DNA of 39,199 nt from an uncultured Kangiella sp. (lineage in GTDB: Bacteria; Pseudomonadota; Gammaproteobacteria; Enterobacterales; Kangiellaceae), in the NCBI GenBank assembly GCA_950096615.1, contig CATNCP010000028.1, positions 1-39,199 on the forward strand. Reading direction: 5' to 3'. The position numbers and the translations under genes are program-made. Below are positions 9,501-18,681 of the stretch, piece by piece (position 1 is the first letter of the stretch; every line of letters starts with the position of its first letter). The notes beneath the pieces are model-generated. The model worked only from the letters and a program-made list of their open reading frames with translations, did no database searches and had not been told where the DNA came from.

Positions 9501-10628
9501 TTAGAATACGTACTGGAAGCGAACTGCGATAGCGTTACCATCTTTATCAACGCCACCTTCAGTCAAGTCACCTTGAACGTAGTTAACGCCAACGCGAACC
9601 GCTTTGCTTGCGTAGTAGTTTAAGCCAAGAGTGAAGGCATCAGCTTCGTCTGAACCTGGCTCATAGTGACTGAAACGCCCCAAAATTTCCCAGGCACCAT
9701 TATCACCTTTTGGCGATACGCGCTTGAATTTACCTTTGCTGTATGGACGCGACTCACCTGTTAATACGTAACCGAACTGAGCGTAGTAACCTGAGATATC
9801 AGTATCAGCGTTGATACCGCCGTCTACTTCTGCGTCGAAGTACTCAGCTTGTGCGTGGAAAGGACCAGCAGCGTAAGCAACTTCGAAGTTGTAAGCTGTG
9901 ATGCTTTCGCCAACGATAGTACCTGAACCGACTTTCTCGTCAGCAGTGTGGATTTCTAAACGCTGGTCAGCGTCTTTATATTCGTTACCTGCTAAACGGC
10001 TTTGACGGTAACCGAAACCTAAGTGGAAAACTTCATCCTTAGTAACCATTGGAGCGAAAGTCATACGGCCTGTAACGCCAGTAGCAATGTTGCCACCTTC
10101 GTCACCATGGTCATACAAACCAACCATCCATGTGAACTCGTTGCTGAATGAGCCTAAAGATGCACCGTAGTTCTTGCCTGGAGCAAGCGCGTTAGTGACC
10201 ATCGTGCGCTCGATAGCTGTGATGTCTTTAGACGATGTTTGCTCTTCAAGACCGAAAGGCTCTTTGTGCTTACCAAGAACCAGCTCAAGATCGTCCCAAC
10301 CGTTGTACTGGATGTAAGCGTCGCTAAGGCCAGTCTCGCCATCATCTTTAAAGTCGCCTTGTACTTTCGCTTCCCAGTTACCGAACTCACCGCTAACGTA
10401 AATACGAGCACGACGTAATTCTGAGTCAGAACCTGAGCCAGTGTTACCTGTAAATGCTTCGTCATCGAACCAGTCGATGTCATACATTAAACGACCGCCA
10501 ACTTTAATGCTTACGTCGTCAGTCTTGAATTTTGCGCCGCCACCAGCTTTAGCTTTTACTTCAGTTTCTGCGAAAGCTGGAGTAGAAATTACAGCTGCTA
10601 CAGCTACTGCTAATAATTTTAATTTCAT
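9501..10628 (-). CDS. Phosphate-selective porin O/P family outer-membrane protein
   Basis: This is an outer-membrane beta-barrel of 375 residues related to Pseudomonas OprP/OprO, which admit phosphate or polyphosphate. I start it at the ATG at 10628, where GGAG lies 6 nt upstream; a longer in-frame start exists at 10682 but would overlap the promoter. The signal peptide is MKLKLLAVAVAAVISTPAFA, cleaved before ETEVK. The mature protein has alternating strands, such as VGGRLMYDIDWFDD and ELRRARIYVSGEFGNWEAKVQGDF, and ends in aromatic Phe as barrels do. A near-perfect Pho box 58 nt upstream and the divergent pst operon support phosphate as substrate. Anion selectivity itself is inferred. Confidence 0.92.
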   Translation of the reverse strand: MKLKLLAVAVAAVISTPAFAETEVKAKAGGGAKFKTDDVSIKVGGRLMYDIDWFDDEAFTGNTGSGSDSELRRARIYVSGEFGNWEAKVQGDFKDDGETGLSDAYIQYNGWDDLELVLGKHKEPFGLEEQTSSKDITAIERTMVTNALAPGKNYGASLGSFSNEFTWMVGLYDHGDEGGNIATGVTGRMTFAPMVTKDEVFHLGFGYRQSRLAGNEYKDADQRLEIHTADEKVGSGTIVGESITAYNFEVAYAAGPFHAQAEYFDAEVDGGINADTDISGYYAQFGYVLTGESRPYSKGKFKRVSPKGDNGAWEILGRFSHYEPGSDEADAFTLGLNYYASKAVRVGVNYVQGDLTEGGVDKDGNAIAVRFQYVF

Positions 10629-10669
10629 TGTCATCTCCAAAAAGAGGGTTTTATTAAAAGACGATGAGG

Positions 10670-10703
10670 ATTTTACGGTCATTATATGACAGTTACATGA
10701 CAG
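10670..10703 (-). promoter_or_regulatory. Pho box and -10 element of the porin promoter
   Basis: The minus strand reads CTGTCATGTAACTGTCAT at 10703-10686: two perfect 7-bp PhoB half-sites with a 4-nt spacer. Exactly 10 nt later comes the -10 hexamer TAAAAT (10675-10670). This is the arrangement of E. coli Pho promoters, in which the box replaces the -35 element. Confidence 0.92.
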
Positions 10704-10813
10704 AAACGCTAAGGGTTTGTGAAACAGACCTTATAACGGAAACTTTATCCTTATTTCTTAATCATCAGTTACTTATATATCGGCTGTCATAATTCTTGGT
10801 GAATATTACCGGA

Positions 10814-10847
10814 CTTTAACAATAGTGTCATATTGCTTACTTATAAT
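10814..10847 (+). promoter_or_regulatory. Probable Pho box and -10 element of the pstCAB-phoU operon
   Basis: The plus strand reads CTTTAACAATAGTGTCAT at 10814-10831, a weaker PhoB box with half-sites 11 bp apart. It is followed after 10 nt by a perfect -10 hexamer TATAAT (10842-10847). The start codon of pstC is about 28 nt further on. A lone CTGTCAT at 10784-10790 may be an extra half-site, though it is not in 11-bp phase. Confidence 0.78.
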
Positions 10848-10875
10848 TTGCGCATGATTATAGAAATGGTTTGCC

Positions 10876-13119
10876 ATGAGTACCTCAATAAAAGACACCA
10901 CGCGTAAGCTGTTAGACCAGCAGACGCAAAGTGGTAAGCATAAAAGGCGCAAGATAAATGACCTATTAGCTCGCTACGGTATAGCGGTAGGCGGTATGTC
11001 AGTTATTGTTGCGGTTGTTCTTATCTGTTTTTACCTATTATGGGTTGTTTTACCAATTTTTAAGCCAGCTTCGGTGGAACTCGAAAAGGATTATTCGTGG
11101 TCTCAGCAACAGTTAATGCATTTAGAGGTGGAGGAGTACGGTGAAATTGCCTTTGGTTTGGGCGCTAACGGCTCAATGCAATTTACCGATGTTGAAACAA
11201 ATCAACCGATTGCTGACTTTGAGCTGCCCCAACAGCAAAATATTACAGCGTTTGCGCAGTTGGATCTAAAAGGCATGATGGCCATTTCTTATGCAGATGG
11301 TAGTGTGCAGTTACTGCAGCAAGACTACGCTATCAGCTATCCAGACAACCAACGACAATTAACCCCAAGCATCCAGTATCCTTTTGGTGAAGATGCAGTG
11401 TCTTTCGCAGATACTGAAGTAAGGTTGCTGAACGGAAAAATGTGGGAAGATGGTTTATTACTGGCTGGCGTGACCAATGATAACCAGGTTATTACTAAGG
11501 AATATTATGTTGAGCAGTCTTTTCTGGGGGAAGGGTTAGAGCTGGATGAGGCAAATTCAGCCACTATCCAGTTAAACTTTAAGCCTGAGTATCTGCTAGC
11601 GACGCAAGGGCCGGACTGGTTATATGCCATAGGCAAGCAGGGCCAGATGAGTGCGTACCGCTTTAAGTCGGGTGAGTGGAAGCTACAAGAAACTAAGCAG
11701 CTGACTCAAAACGGCGTGGAAGTCACTCAGGCAAACTTTTTGTTGGGCCAAGTTTCTTTAATGATAGGCGATTCCAATGGTGTGGTCAGCCAATGGTTCC
11801 AGGTTACTGATGAGGATAACGTTTCTACCTTAACCAATATCAGAGACTTCAAATTATCGGACAACCCTATTGCTCTATTTATACCTGAAGTAAGACGAAA
11901 AGGCTTTATTGCAGCTGATAACGCTGGTGAAGTTGGTATTTTCTACACCACTTCTGAGCGCCTTTTGGAGCAGTTTAGTTTTGGGCAGCCGATTCAGGCA
12001 CTATCAATCAACTCTCGCAGCAATAAGTTGTTAGTAGTTGGTAAAGATGGTCTAGCGAATACTTTCTTTATTGAAAATGAGCACCCTGAAATTTCATGGT
12101 CTTCGTTGTGGAACCAGGTCTTCTACGAAGGTTATAAAGAGCCGACCTTCACTTGGCAGTCGTCAGCCTCGACTAATGATTATGAGTCTAAATTCTCGTT
12201 AATGCCATTAAGCTTCGGTACTTTAAAAGCAGCGTTTTACGCCATGCTATTCGCGGTTCCGTTAGCGATATTTGGAGCTATTTTTACGGCGTATTTTATG
12301 GCGCCAAAAATGCGCTCAATGGTCAAGCCAACCGTTGAAATTATGGAAGCTTTACCAACGGTTATTTTGGGTTTCTTGGCCGGTTTGTGGTTAGCTCCGA
12401 TTATTGAGGAAACCTTAGTTGGTTTCTTGTTAACCATTATCTTGTTACCAATATTCACCATACTTTTTGGCTTAGCTTGGAATAAAGCGCCAGGCAGCAT
12501 TCGCCACAGGATCCCTGATGGATGGCAGGCAGCGTTATTGCTCCCTGTGATTGTGCTTGGAACAGTGTTTTCTTTTTGGATTGGTGAGCCTGTCGAAGCC
12601 TGGTTGTTTGATGGTGATATGCCTCGTTGGTTAGATGCTAATGGCTTTAACTATGACCAGCGTAATTCGTTAGTGGTTGGTTTAGCGATGGGCTTCGCGG
12701 TGATTCCAACTATCTTCTCTATTACTGAAGACGCAATCTTCAGTGTACCTAAACATTTAACCAACGGCTCTTTGGCATTGGGGGCAAGTCAGTGGCAGAC
12801 ATTGACTCGAGTGGTGCTTCCAACAGCAAGCCCAGGTATTTTTTCTGCGTTAATGATTGGCCTAGGCCGTGCGGTAGGTGAAACCATGATTGTTCTGATG
12901 GCAACAGGTAATACACCAGTAATGGATATGAATATCTTCGAAGGTATGCGCACCTTGTCTGCAAATATTGCGGTTGAGATGCCTGAGTCTGAGGTGGGCA
13001 GTTCTCACTATCGAGTCTTGTTCCTGGCTGCATTTGTACTGTTCTTATTCACCTTTGCATTTAACACCATTGCGGAAGTGGTTCGTCAACGTTTGCGTAA
13101 TAAATACGGTTCACTGTAG
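10876..13119 (+). CDS. pstC: Phosphate ABC transporter permease PstC, large form
   Basis: PstC is one of two inner-membrane permeases of the high-affinity phosphate importer. At 747 residues it is far longer than the E. coli protein (about 320). One membrane helix (residues 35-58) is followed by a large extracytoplasmic region (about 65-430) with repeated beta-strand units such as GFIAADNAGEVGIFYTT and DGSVQLLQQD that look like a WD40-type propeller. The permease core occupies about 450-740, with the ATPase-contact loop GSLALGASQWQTLTRVVLPTAS near residue 630. Such long PstC proteins occur in other marine gammaproteobacteria and Pseudomonas. pstA begins 12 nt after the stop. The ATG lacks a strong ribosome binding site. 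Confidence 0.93.
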   Translation: MSTSIKDTTRKLLDQQTQSGKHKRRKINDLLARYGIAVGGMSVIVAVVLICFYLLWVVLPIFKPASVELEKDYSWSQQQLMHLEVEEYGEIAFGLGANGSMQFTDVETNQPIADFELPQQQNITAFAQLDLKGMMAISYADGSVQLLQQDYAISYPDNQRQLTPSIQYPFGEDAVSFADTEVRLLNGKMWEDGLLLAGVTNDNQVITKEYYVEQSFLGEGLELDEANSATIQLNFKPEYLLATQGPDWLYAIGKQGQMSAYRFKSGEWKLQETKQLTQNGVEVTQANFLLGQVSLMIGDSNGVVSQWFQVTDEDNVSTLTNIRDFKLSDNPIALFIPEVRRKGFIAADNAGEVGIFYTTSERLLEQFSFGQPIQALSINSRSNKLLVVGKDGLANTFFIENEHPEISWSSLWNQVFYEGYKEPTFTWQSSASTNDYESKFSLMPLSFGTLKAAFYAMLFAVPLAIFGAIFTAYFMAPKMRSMVKPTVEIMEALPTVILGFLAGLWLAPIIEETLVGFLLTIILLPIFTILFGLAWNKAPGSIRHRIPDGWQAALLLPVIVLGTVFSFWIGEPVEAWLFDGDMPRWLDANGFNYDQRNSLVVGLAMGFAVIPTIFSITEDAIFSVPKHLTNGSLALGASQWQTLTRVVLPTASPGIFSALMIGLGRAVGETMIVLMATGNTPVMDMNIFEGMRTLSANIAVEMPESEVGSSHYRVLFLAAFVLFLFTFAFNTIAEVVRQRLRNKYGSL

Positions 13120-13131
13120 GAGGAATGAACG

Positions 13132-14739
13132 ATGAGTAAAAAATTCTTTAACAGTGGACAACATTGGGTTTGGTTAAACGCCGGGGCGATCAGTATTTCT
13201 ATCATTATGGTCGTCGGTCTATTACTACTTATTGCTGTGCGCGGATTGAGCCACTTCTGGCCAGCAGAAGTAAAAACCTTTGAAGTGGTTCAAGAAAAAG
13301 AAACCGTTCAAGTTATGGGTGAAATCCACAACATTGAAGATGATATTCAAGATGGTTTAGAGCGTAAACAATACCTGTTGAAGATGGGTAATCGTGATGT
13401 TTATGGCTTAGACTTTAAATGGTTGGACGTTAAGAGTATTACCGACACCACAGTTAATGAAGACGCTATTGTTGTTGAGCGTCGTGAGTGGGGTAATCTG
13501 TATGGCTTTCTGACATCAGTGACCAAAGACGGCACTGTTTATAAGGAAGACCCAGAAGCGCTACAGGATATTATTGAGCGGGCCTTGGAGATTCACGGAG
13601 AAATTCGTGATATTGAGACAGGCGATATCGGCGCTATTAATTATGCGATGGAACAGCTTCGTTTAGATCAGCGTCTGTTAGAGCTCGACGATGAGCTAAC
13701 GGAAGAAGCTCAAGCAGAACTTGATAAGCAAAGAGCTGAGTTGCAAGAAGAGTTCTTGAGTTATCAAGAGCAACTGCAAGAGCTGTATGCTGACATCAAG
13801 CGAGATACAGCTCAGTTTACTCTAATCGGTGGTGAGACAATCACTTTAACCGCAGGCAATATTGTTCGAGCATTCCAGCCAAATCAGATGGGTTTCTGGG
13901 CAAAGCTTGGCCATTACTTCTCGAAAATTGGTGAGTTTATTTTTGATGAGCCAAGAGAAGCGAATACCGAGGGTGGTGTGTTCCCTGCAATCTTTGGCAC
14001 GGTATTGATGGTATTGCTGATGTCGATTGTAGTAACTCCTCTTGGCGTTGTCGCAGCCGTTTACATGCGTGAATACGCTAAGCAAGGACCGCTAACTCGT
14101 ACCATTCGCATTGCGGTCAATAACTTAGCGGGCGTTCCATCCATTGTTTACGGTGTGTTCGGTTTAGGATTTTTCGTGTACTTCTTGGGCGGTTCAATTG
14201 ATGAACTGTTCTACCCAGAGGTCAGCCCATCTCCGATGTTTGGTACGCCTGGTTTGATTTGGGCATCGTTGACTTTAGCGTTGCTGACATTACCCGTTGT
14301 GATTGTCTCTACTGAAGAAGGCTTGGCGCGTATTCCGAAATCAATCCGTGAAGGTAGCTTGGCGCTAGGTGCAACGAAGTTTGAAACTTTGCGTAAAACG
14401 GTATTGCCGATGGCAAGTCCTGCGATGATGACTGGTTTGATTTTAGCGGTAGCTCGCGCTGCTGGTGAGGTGGCTCCGTTAATGTTAGTTGGTGTTGTGA
14501 AGCTGGCGCCAACTTTACCGCTAGACGCTAATGCGCCGTTCCTACATTTAGAGCGTAAATTTATGCACCTTGGTTTCCATATTTATGACGTTGGATTCCA
14601 AAGCCCGAACGTCGAAGCTGCTCGTCCGTTAGTTTATGCGACAGCATTACTCTTAGTATTGATCATTATTTTATTAAATATTGCAGCTATTAAGATCCGT
14701 AATAACCTGCGCGAAAAATATAAATCGCTTGAGCAGTAA
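13132..14739 (+). CDS. pstA: Phosphate ABC transporter permease PstA, large form
   Basis: This is the partner permease of PstC, 535 residues against about 300 in E. coli. After one N-terminal helix (residues 18-40) comes an insert of roughly 230 residues, part of it rich in Glu/Gln/Leu with coiled-coil character (about residues 140-225, e.g. [20 protein letters not shown]). The permease core starts near residue 280, with the loop [20 protein letters not shown] near 405 that contacts PstB. The insert resembles the N-terminal extension annotated as DUF3333 in long PstA proteins. AGGAGG precedes the ATG. It is co-transcribed with pstC and pstB, 23 nt before the latter. Confidence 0.93.
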   Translation: MSKKFFNSGQHWVWLNAGAISISIIMVVGLLLLIAVRGLSHFWPAEVKTFEVVQEKETVQVMGEIHNIEDDIQDGLERKQYLLKMGNRDVYGLDFKWLDVKSITDTTVNEDAIVVERREWGNLYGFLTSVTKDGTVYKEDPEALQDIIERALEIHGEIRDIETGDIGAINYAMEQLRLDQRLLELDDELTEEAQAELDKQRAELQEEFLSYQEQLQELYADIKRDTAQFTLIGGETITLTAGNIVRAFQPNQMGFWAKLGHYFSKIGEFIFDEPREANTEGGVFPAIFGTVLMVLLMSIVVTPLGVVAAVYMREYAKQGPLTRTIRIAVNNLAGVPSIVYGVFGLGFFVYFLGGSIDELFYPEVSPSPMFGTPGLIWASLTLALLTLPVVIVSTEEGLARIPKSIREGSLALGATKFETLRKTVLPMASPAMMTGLILAVARAAGEVAPLMLVGVVKLAPTLPLDANAPFLHLERKFMHLGFHIYDVGFQSPNVEAARPLVYATALLLVLIIILLNIAAIKIRNNLREKYKSLEQ

Positions 14740-14762
14740 AGAATTCCATTGAGGTAATTGAA

Positions 14763-15566
14763 ATGACACAAGTATTGGAAGAAAAGACCATCGAACAGCG
14801 CTTAGCAGAAGAGAAGATTTCTATTGAAGTAGAAAAGCTCAATTTGTTCTACGGAGATAAACAAGCGCTTTATGACATCGATATGAAAATACCTGAGAAG
14901 AAGGTGACGGCTTTTATCGGCCCTTCTGGTTGTGGTAAGTCAACGCTACTGCGTTGCTTTAACCGTATGAACGACTTGGTCGATATTGCACGAACGCAAG
15001 GTGATATCAATATACATGGCAACAACATTAATAAGCCAGGTATTGATGTTGCTGAGTTGCGTCGTAACGTTGGGATGGTATTTCAGAAGCCAAACCCGTT
15101 CCCTAAGTCGATTTATGAAAACATTGCTTATGGTCTTCGCTTGCAGGGAATTAACAAGCGCCGAGTGCTCGATGAAGTGGTTGAGTGGGCGTTAAAAGGC
15201 GCAGCGCTTTGGGACGAAGTTAAAGATCGTTTGCACGAAAATGCGTTAGGTATGTCCGGTGGTCAGCAACAGCGTTTATGTATTGCTCGCGCTATCGCTG
15301 TTCAGCCAGAGGTTTTATTACTGGATGAGCCAGCGTCAGCATTGGACCCAATTTCAACATTAAAAATTGAAGAGTTAATTCACGAACTTAAGAATGATTA
15401 CACCATTGTTATCGTAACGCATAACATGCAACAAGCAGCTCGTGTATCCGATTACACTGCGTTTATGTATATGGGCGATATGGTAGAGTTTGATCAAACT
15501 GATACAATCTTTACTAACCCATCGCAGAAGAAAACCGAAGACTATATTACTGGTCGCTACGGTTAA
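14763..15566 (+). CDS. pstB: Phosphate ABC transporter ATP-binding protein
   Basis: This 267-residue ATPase powers phosphate import through PstC/PstA. Walker A is GPSGCGKST at residues 53-61. The ABC signature appears as MSGGQQQR near 160, Walker B with the catalytic Glu is LLLDEP near 184, and the switch His lies in [10 protein letters not shown]. The N-terminus has about 20 additional residues before the conserved core. GAGG precedes the start. The gene sits between pstA and phoU with gaps under 30 nt, an unbroken operon. Confidence 0.97.
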   Translation: MTQVLEEKTIEQRLAEEKISIEVEKLNLFYGDKQALYDIDMKIPEKKVTAFIGPSGCGKSTLLRCFNRMNDLVDIARTQGDINIHGNNINKPGIDVAELRRNVGMVFQKPNPFPKSIYENIAYGLRLQGINKRRVLDEVVEWALKGAALWDEVKDRLHENALGMSGGQQQRLCIARAIAVQPEVLLLDEPASALDPISTLKIEELIHELKNDYTIVIVTHNMQQAARVSDYTAFMYMGDMVEFDQTDTIFTNPSQKKTEDYITGRYG

Positions 15567-15592
15567 GAAATAACTAATTGAGGTAATGAACG

Positions 15593-16327
15593 ATGGATAC
15601 TGAAGATTTAGGACAACATATTTCTAAGCAATTCAATCAGGACTTGGAAAATATCCGCGAAGAAGTTTTAGCGATGGGTGGCTTGGTTGAAGAGCAGTTA
15701 ACCAAAGCATTAGAAGCATTAAATCAGCATGACGTTGAGCTGGCAAATGACGTTATCGCAAATGATGACAAGGTTAATGACTTTGAAATTAATATTGATG
15801 AAGCTTGTGTCAAAATTTTGGCAAAGCGCCAGCCAGCTGCGAGTGATTTACGCTTGGTGTCGACGGTACTTAAAACCATTACGGATTTAGAGCGAGTCGG
15901 TGATGAAGCTGAAAAAATTGCACGTATGGCGGTGGATATTGCTGAAACCAAAGACGCTTCACCGCTTAATGGTAAATTGCATTATGGTGCGTTACAGCAC
16001 TTAGGCAGCTTGGTCAAAACTATGTTGCATGAAGCTTTGGATTCATTTGCCAGAATGGACACAGAGTCTGCGGTTAAAGTCGCTAAGAAAGATAAAAAAG
16101 CAGACGAAGAGTATGATGCGATTTCGCGTCAGCTTATGACCTATATGATGGAAGAGCCACGTAGCATTTCACAGGTGTTGGATTTCTTGTGGGCGGCGCG
16201 GGCTTTAGAGCGTATTGGTGATCATGCTCACAATATTTGTGAGTACATTGTCTACTTAGTTCAAGGCCAAGATGTACGTCACTTGACCTGGGACGAAATA
16301 CACAGACTGGTAAAAAAGCGTAACTAA
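15593..16327 (+). CDS. phoU: Phosphate-specific transport system accessory protein
   Basis: PhoU is a cytoplasmic two-repeat helical protein that reports Pst transport status to PhoR and keeps the Pho regulon off when phosphate is plentiful. The 244 residues contain both family metal-binding motifs: DLERVGDEAEKIA near residue 100 and ALERIGDHAHNICEYI near residue 205. The length is typical. GAGG lies before the ATG, and the gap to pstB is 26 nt. A stable hairpin lies between phoU and phoB. Confidence 0.96.
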   Translation: MDTEDLGQHISKQFNQDLENIREEVLAMGGLVEEQLTKALEALNQHDVELANDVIANDDKVNDFEINIDEACVKILAKRQPAASDLRLVSTVLKTITDLERVGDEAEKIARMAVDIAETKDASPLNGKLHYGALQHLGSLVKTMLHEALDSFARMDTESAVKVAKKDKKADEEYDAISRQLMTYMMEEPRSISQVLDFLWAARALERIGDHAHNICEYIVYLVQGQDVRHLTWDEIHRLVKKRN

Positions 16328-16329
16328 CT

Positions 16330-16358
16330 GGTAATAGCCTGTAACTAAGGCTATTATC
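16330..16358 (+). other. Intercistronic hairpin between phoU and phoB
   Basis: GGTAATAGCCT (16330-16340) pairs with AGGCTATTATC (16348-16358) over 11 positions including one G-U, with loop GTAACTA. No T tract follows, so it is not a standard terminator. It begins two bases after the phoU stop and ends about 17 nt before the phoB ribosome binding site. An RNA-processing or stability role is possible. Confidence 0.6.
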
Positions 16359-16384
16359 CGTGTAAAAAGGAGTCTATACAGTTA

Positions 16385-17077
16385 ATGAGTGCCAATATTC
16401 TCATATTAGAAGATGAACGAGACATCCGTGAGATGTTAGCGTTCTGCATGTCTCAAGCGGGTTATGAGGTTGAGCAAGCGGCAACAGCAGAGCGGGTGTT
16501 TGGTTTAATCAAGGACGGCTACAAGCCTGACTTGTTTTTAGTGGATTGGATGCTGCCAGGAGCTTCTGGTATAGAGCTGACGAAAAAACTGAAAAAAGAT
16601 CCAGATATGCAGTCAGTGCCAGTGATCATGTTGACTGCACGCGGCGAGGAAGATGACCGAGTTCAAGGATTAGAAGTTGGAGCCGATGATTATGTGGTGA
16701 AACCTTTTTCACCCCGCGAGCTTCTAGCTCGTGTTCAAGCGGTATTACGTCGTAGTGGCTTAGCGGCACAAGCCAGCGAGCAGCTATCGCACGGTTCTAT
16801 TCAGATAGACACAGCGAGTCATCGAGTATTAATTAGTGGCTCAGAGGTTCACCTAGGTCCGACAGAATATAAAATTCTGCATTTCTTTATGAGTAATCCG
16901 GAGCGCGTATTTTCACGAGGCCAGTTGTTAGATTCTGTGTGGGGACAGCAGGTGGTGGTAGAAGAGCGAACCGTCGACGTTCATATTCGTCGCTTACGCA
17001 AGGTATTGGCTGAACACCAAGTAGAAAATTACGTGCAAACCGTTCGAGGTTCTGGTTACCGATTTTCAAGTAAATAA
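16385..17077 (+). CDS. phoB: Phosphate regulon response regulator PhoB
   Basis: PhoB is an OmpR-type transcription factor activated by PhoR. The receiver domain (residues 1-120) carries the acidic pocket E9-D10, the phospho-acceptor D54 in LFLVDWMLPG, T84 and K106. The winged-helix DNA-binding domain (about 130-230) ends in RTVDVHIRRLRKVL and VRGSGYRFS. The length, 230 residues, is standard. An AAGGAG lies about 12 nt before the ATG, further than ideal. phoR begins 12 nt after the stop. The Pho boxes in this window are its presumed targets. Confidence 0.96.
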   Translation: MSANILILEDERDIREMLAFCMSQAGYEVEQAATAERVFGLIKDGYKPDLFLVDWMLPGASGIELTKKLKKDPDMQSVPVIMLTARGEEDDRVQGLEVGADDYVVKPFSPRELLARVQAVLRRSGLAAQASEQLSHGSIQIDTASHRVLISGSEVHLGPTEYKILHFFMSNPERVFSRGQLLDSVWGQQVVVEERTVDVHIRRLRKVLAEHQVENYVQTVRGSGYRFSSK

Positions 17078-17088
17078 GGCATTCGCCC

Positions 17089-18384
17089 ATGTGGACTAAC
17101 CGTTACTGGCAGGCAGAATTTTGGACATTAACTTTTATTATTGTCGTAATGGGCTTGATTGGATCATTATTCGATCGAGCCGCTGCTTGTATTGCAGTGA
17201 TTATTCTGGCTTACCTTGTTTGGAACTTGATACAGCTTTCTAGGCTTTATAAATGGTTAGTTAAGTCGCGATCTTTATATCCACCATCGGCGCCTGGCAT
17301 TTGGGGTGAAATCTTTAATCATCTTTATGTGTTACAACGCAAAAACCGCAAAGAACTCAAAAAGCTCAAAGGGATTATTTCTGAGTTTAGGGCTTCTACC
17401 TCTGCTTTAAGAGAGGGCGCGCTTATTATCAGTAACCAAGGCGAAATCCGTTGGTTCAATAAAGCGTCGGAGAAACTTTTGGGCTTAAAAGCCAGTACGG
17501 ATATCGGACAACGTTTATTTAACTTACTGCGCCACCCGAGCTTTATCGAATACGAACAAGCTCGAGATTATGAGAAGCCATTGACGATCCACTCTCCTGC
17601 AAATGACAAGTTGATCTTGAACATCCATATCACACCTTATAATAATGACCAGCGTTTGGTGATGATTCGTGATGTAACTGAAAAACATCACTTGGAGCGA
17701 GTGCGTCAGGACTTCGTTGCAAACGTATCCCACGAGTTACGCACACCATTGACGGTGATTAATGGTTACTTAGAGATGTTAGATCCTGATATGTACCCAG
17801 AGCTCACCACTGTTGAGAAGCCACTGCAAATGATGCGTCAGCAGGCATTAAACATGGGGCATCTCGTGGATGACTTACTGTTGCTATCGAGGCTTGATGG
17901 AAAAGAGCCGGTTCAAAATGGCGCGCCTCAAGAGGTCGACATTAATATTATGCTTGATAGCCTCTGCGCTGAAGCACGAGTGCTAAGCGGTGATAAAAAC
18001 CAAACCATTCTTTTCCACTCTCACAGCAACCAAACGTTAACGGGATCTGAGAAACAATTACGCAGCGCTTTCTCGAATCTAGTCTTTAATGCCGTACGCT
18101 ACACTCAGAAAGATGGAAGGATTGATATTTACTGGAAAGAAACTGATCAGCATTTAGTTATGAGCGTTAGCGATAATGGGCAGGGTATTGAGGCGGAACA
18201 TATCCCAAGGTTAACGGAACGATTTTATCGAGTAGATTCTGGCCGTAACCGCTCTCAAGGCGGAACAGGGCTAGGGCTCGCTATTGCGAAACACGTGCTG
18301 GAAGTGCACAACGGTTACCTCGATATTCAAAGTACTGTCGGAAAAGGAAGCGAGTTCTCCTGTTACTTTCCTAAGCCCAGTTAG
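17089..18384 (+). CDS. phoR: Phosphate regulon sensor histidine kinase PhoR
   Basis: This 431-residue kinase has two adjacent N-terminal membrane helices (about residues 12-50), a short basic linker, and a PAS domain around residues 98-195 (ALIISNQGEIRWFNKASEKLLG). The HisKA domain carries the phosphorylated His215 in VSHELRTPL. The ATPase domain has N box NLVFNAVRYT, G1 DNGQGI, F box ERFYRVD and G2 GGTGLGLAI. It lacks a large periplasmic sensor, as is usual for PhoR, which senses through PstCAB-PhoU. phoB and phoR form one unit here. Confidence 0.96.
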   Translation: MWTNRYWQAEFWTLTFIIVVMGLIGSLFDRAAACIAVIILAYLVWNLIQLSRLYKWLVKSRSLYPPSAPGIWGEIFNHLYVLQRKNRKELKKLKGIISEFRASTSALREGALIISNQGEIRWFNKASEKLLGLKASTDIGQRLFNLLRHPSFIEYEQARDYEKPLTIHSPANDKLILNIHITPYNNDQRLVMIRDVTEKHHLERVRQDFVANVSHELRTPLTVINGYLEMLDPDMYPELTTVEKPLQMMRQQALNMGHLVDDLLLLSRLDGKEPVQNGAPQEVDINIMLDSLCAEARVLSGDKNQTILFHSHSNQTLTGSEKQLRSAFSNLVFNAVRYTQKDGRIDIYWKETDQHLVMSVSDNGQGIEAEHIPRLTERFYRVDSGRNRSQGGTGLGLAIAKHVLEVHNGYLDIQSTVGKGSEFSCYFPKPS

Positions 18385-18587
18385 GCCTCTTATGGGATGG
18401 CACGCTGATTGTCACAAACACAGAGATTGTTTAACTCAGTTCTTGCTAATTCCTAATATAATGGCCGATTAAATTCGGCATTGCCCTTAACTCCAGATAG
18501 CTTGCAGAAAACCTTTAAATTATTGAAATATAAGAGATTATTCTTCGAATCCTTTGCCGTGAAAGTTAAACGCAAAGCAAATTCGAC

Positions 18588-18643
18588 TTGTCACAAAAGC
18601 GTCACACTGCAGTCACAAGGCCTTAACATTAGAACTCCATAAT
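18588..18643 (+). promoter_or_regulatory. Tandem Pho boxes and -10 element of pstS
   Basis: The 297-nt gap before pstS ends with four half-sites at exact 11-bp spacing: TTGTCAC (18588), GCGTCAC (18599), CAGTCAC (18610) and CCTTAAC (18621). Exactly 10 nt after the last comes CATAAT (18638-18643) as -10 element. This equals two PhoB boxes in a row. The earlier part of the gap has only a 5-bp hairpin at 18464-18479 and an isolated TTGTCAC near 18409. Confidence 0.87.
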
Positions 18644-18681
18644 TACTGCGTCTGTTAATCATACTCACTTGGAGAATTCTA

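Noticed and set aside
9501-10682. Longer porin start at 10682
   Set aside because: It would place the Pho -10 element inside the gene and spoil the signal peptide; the ATG at 10628 has proper ribosome binding site spacing.
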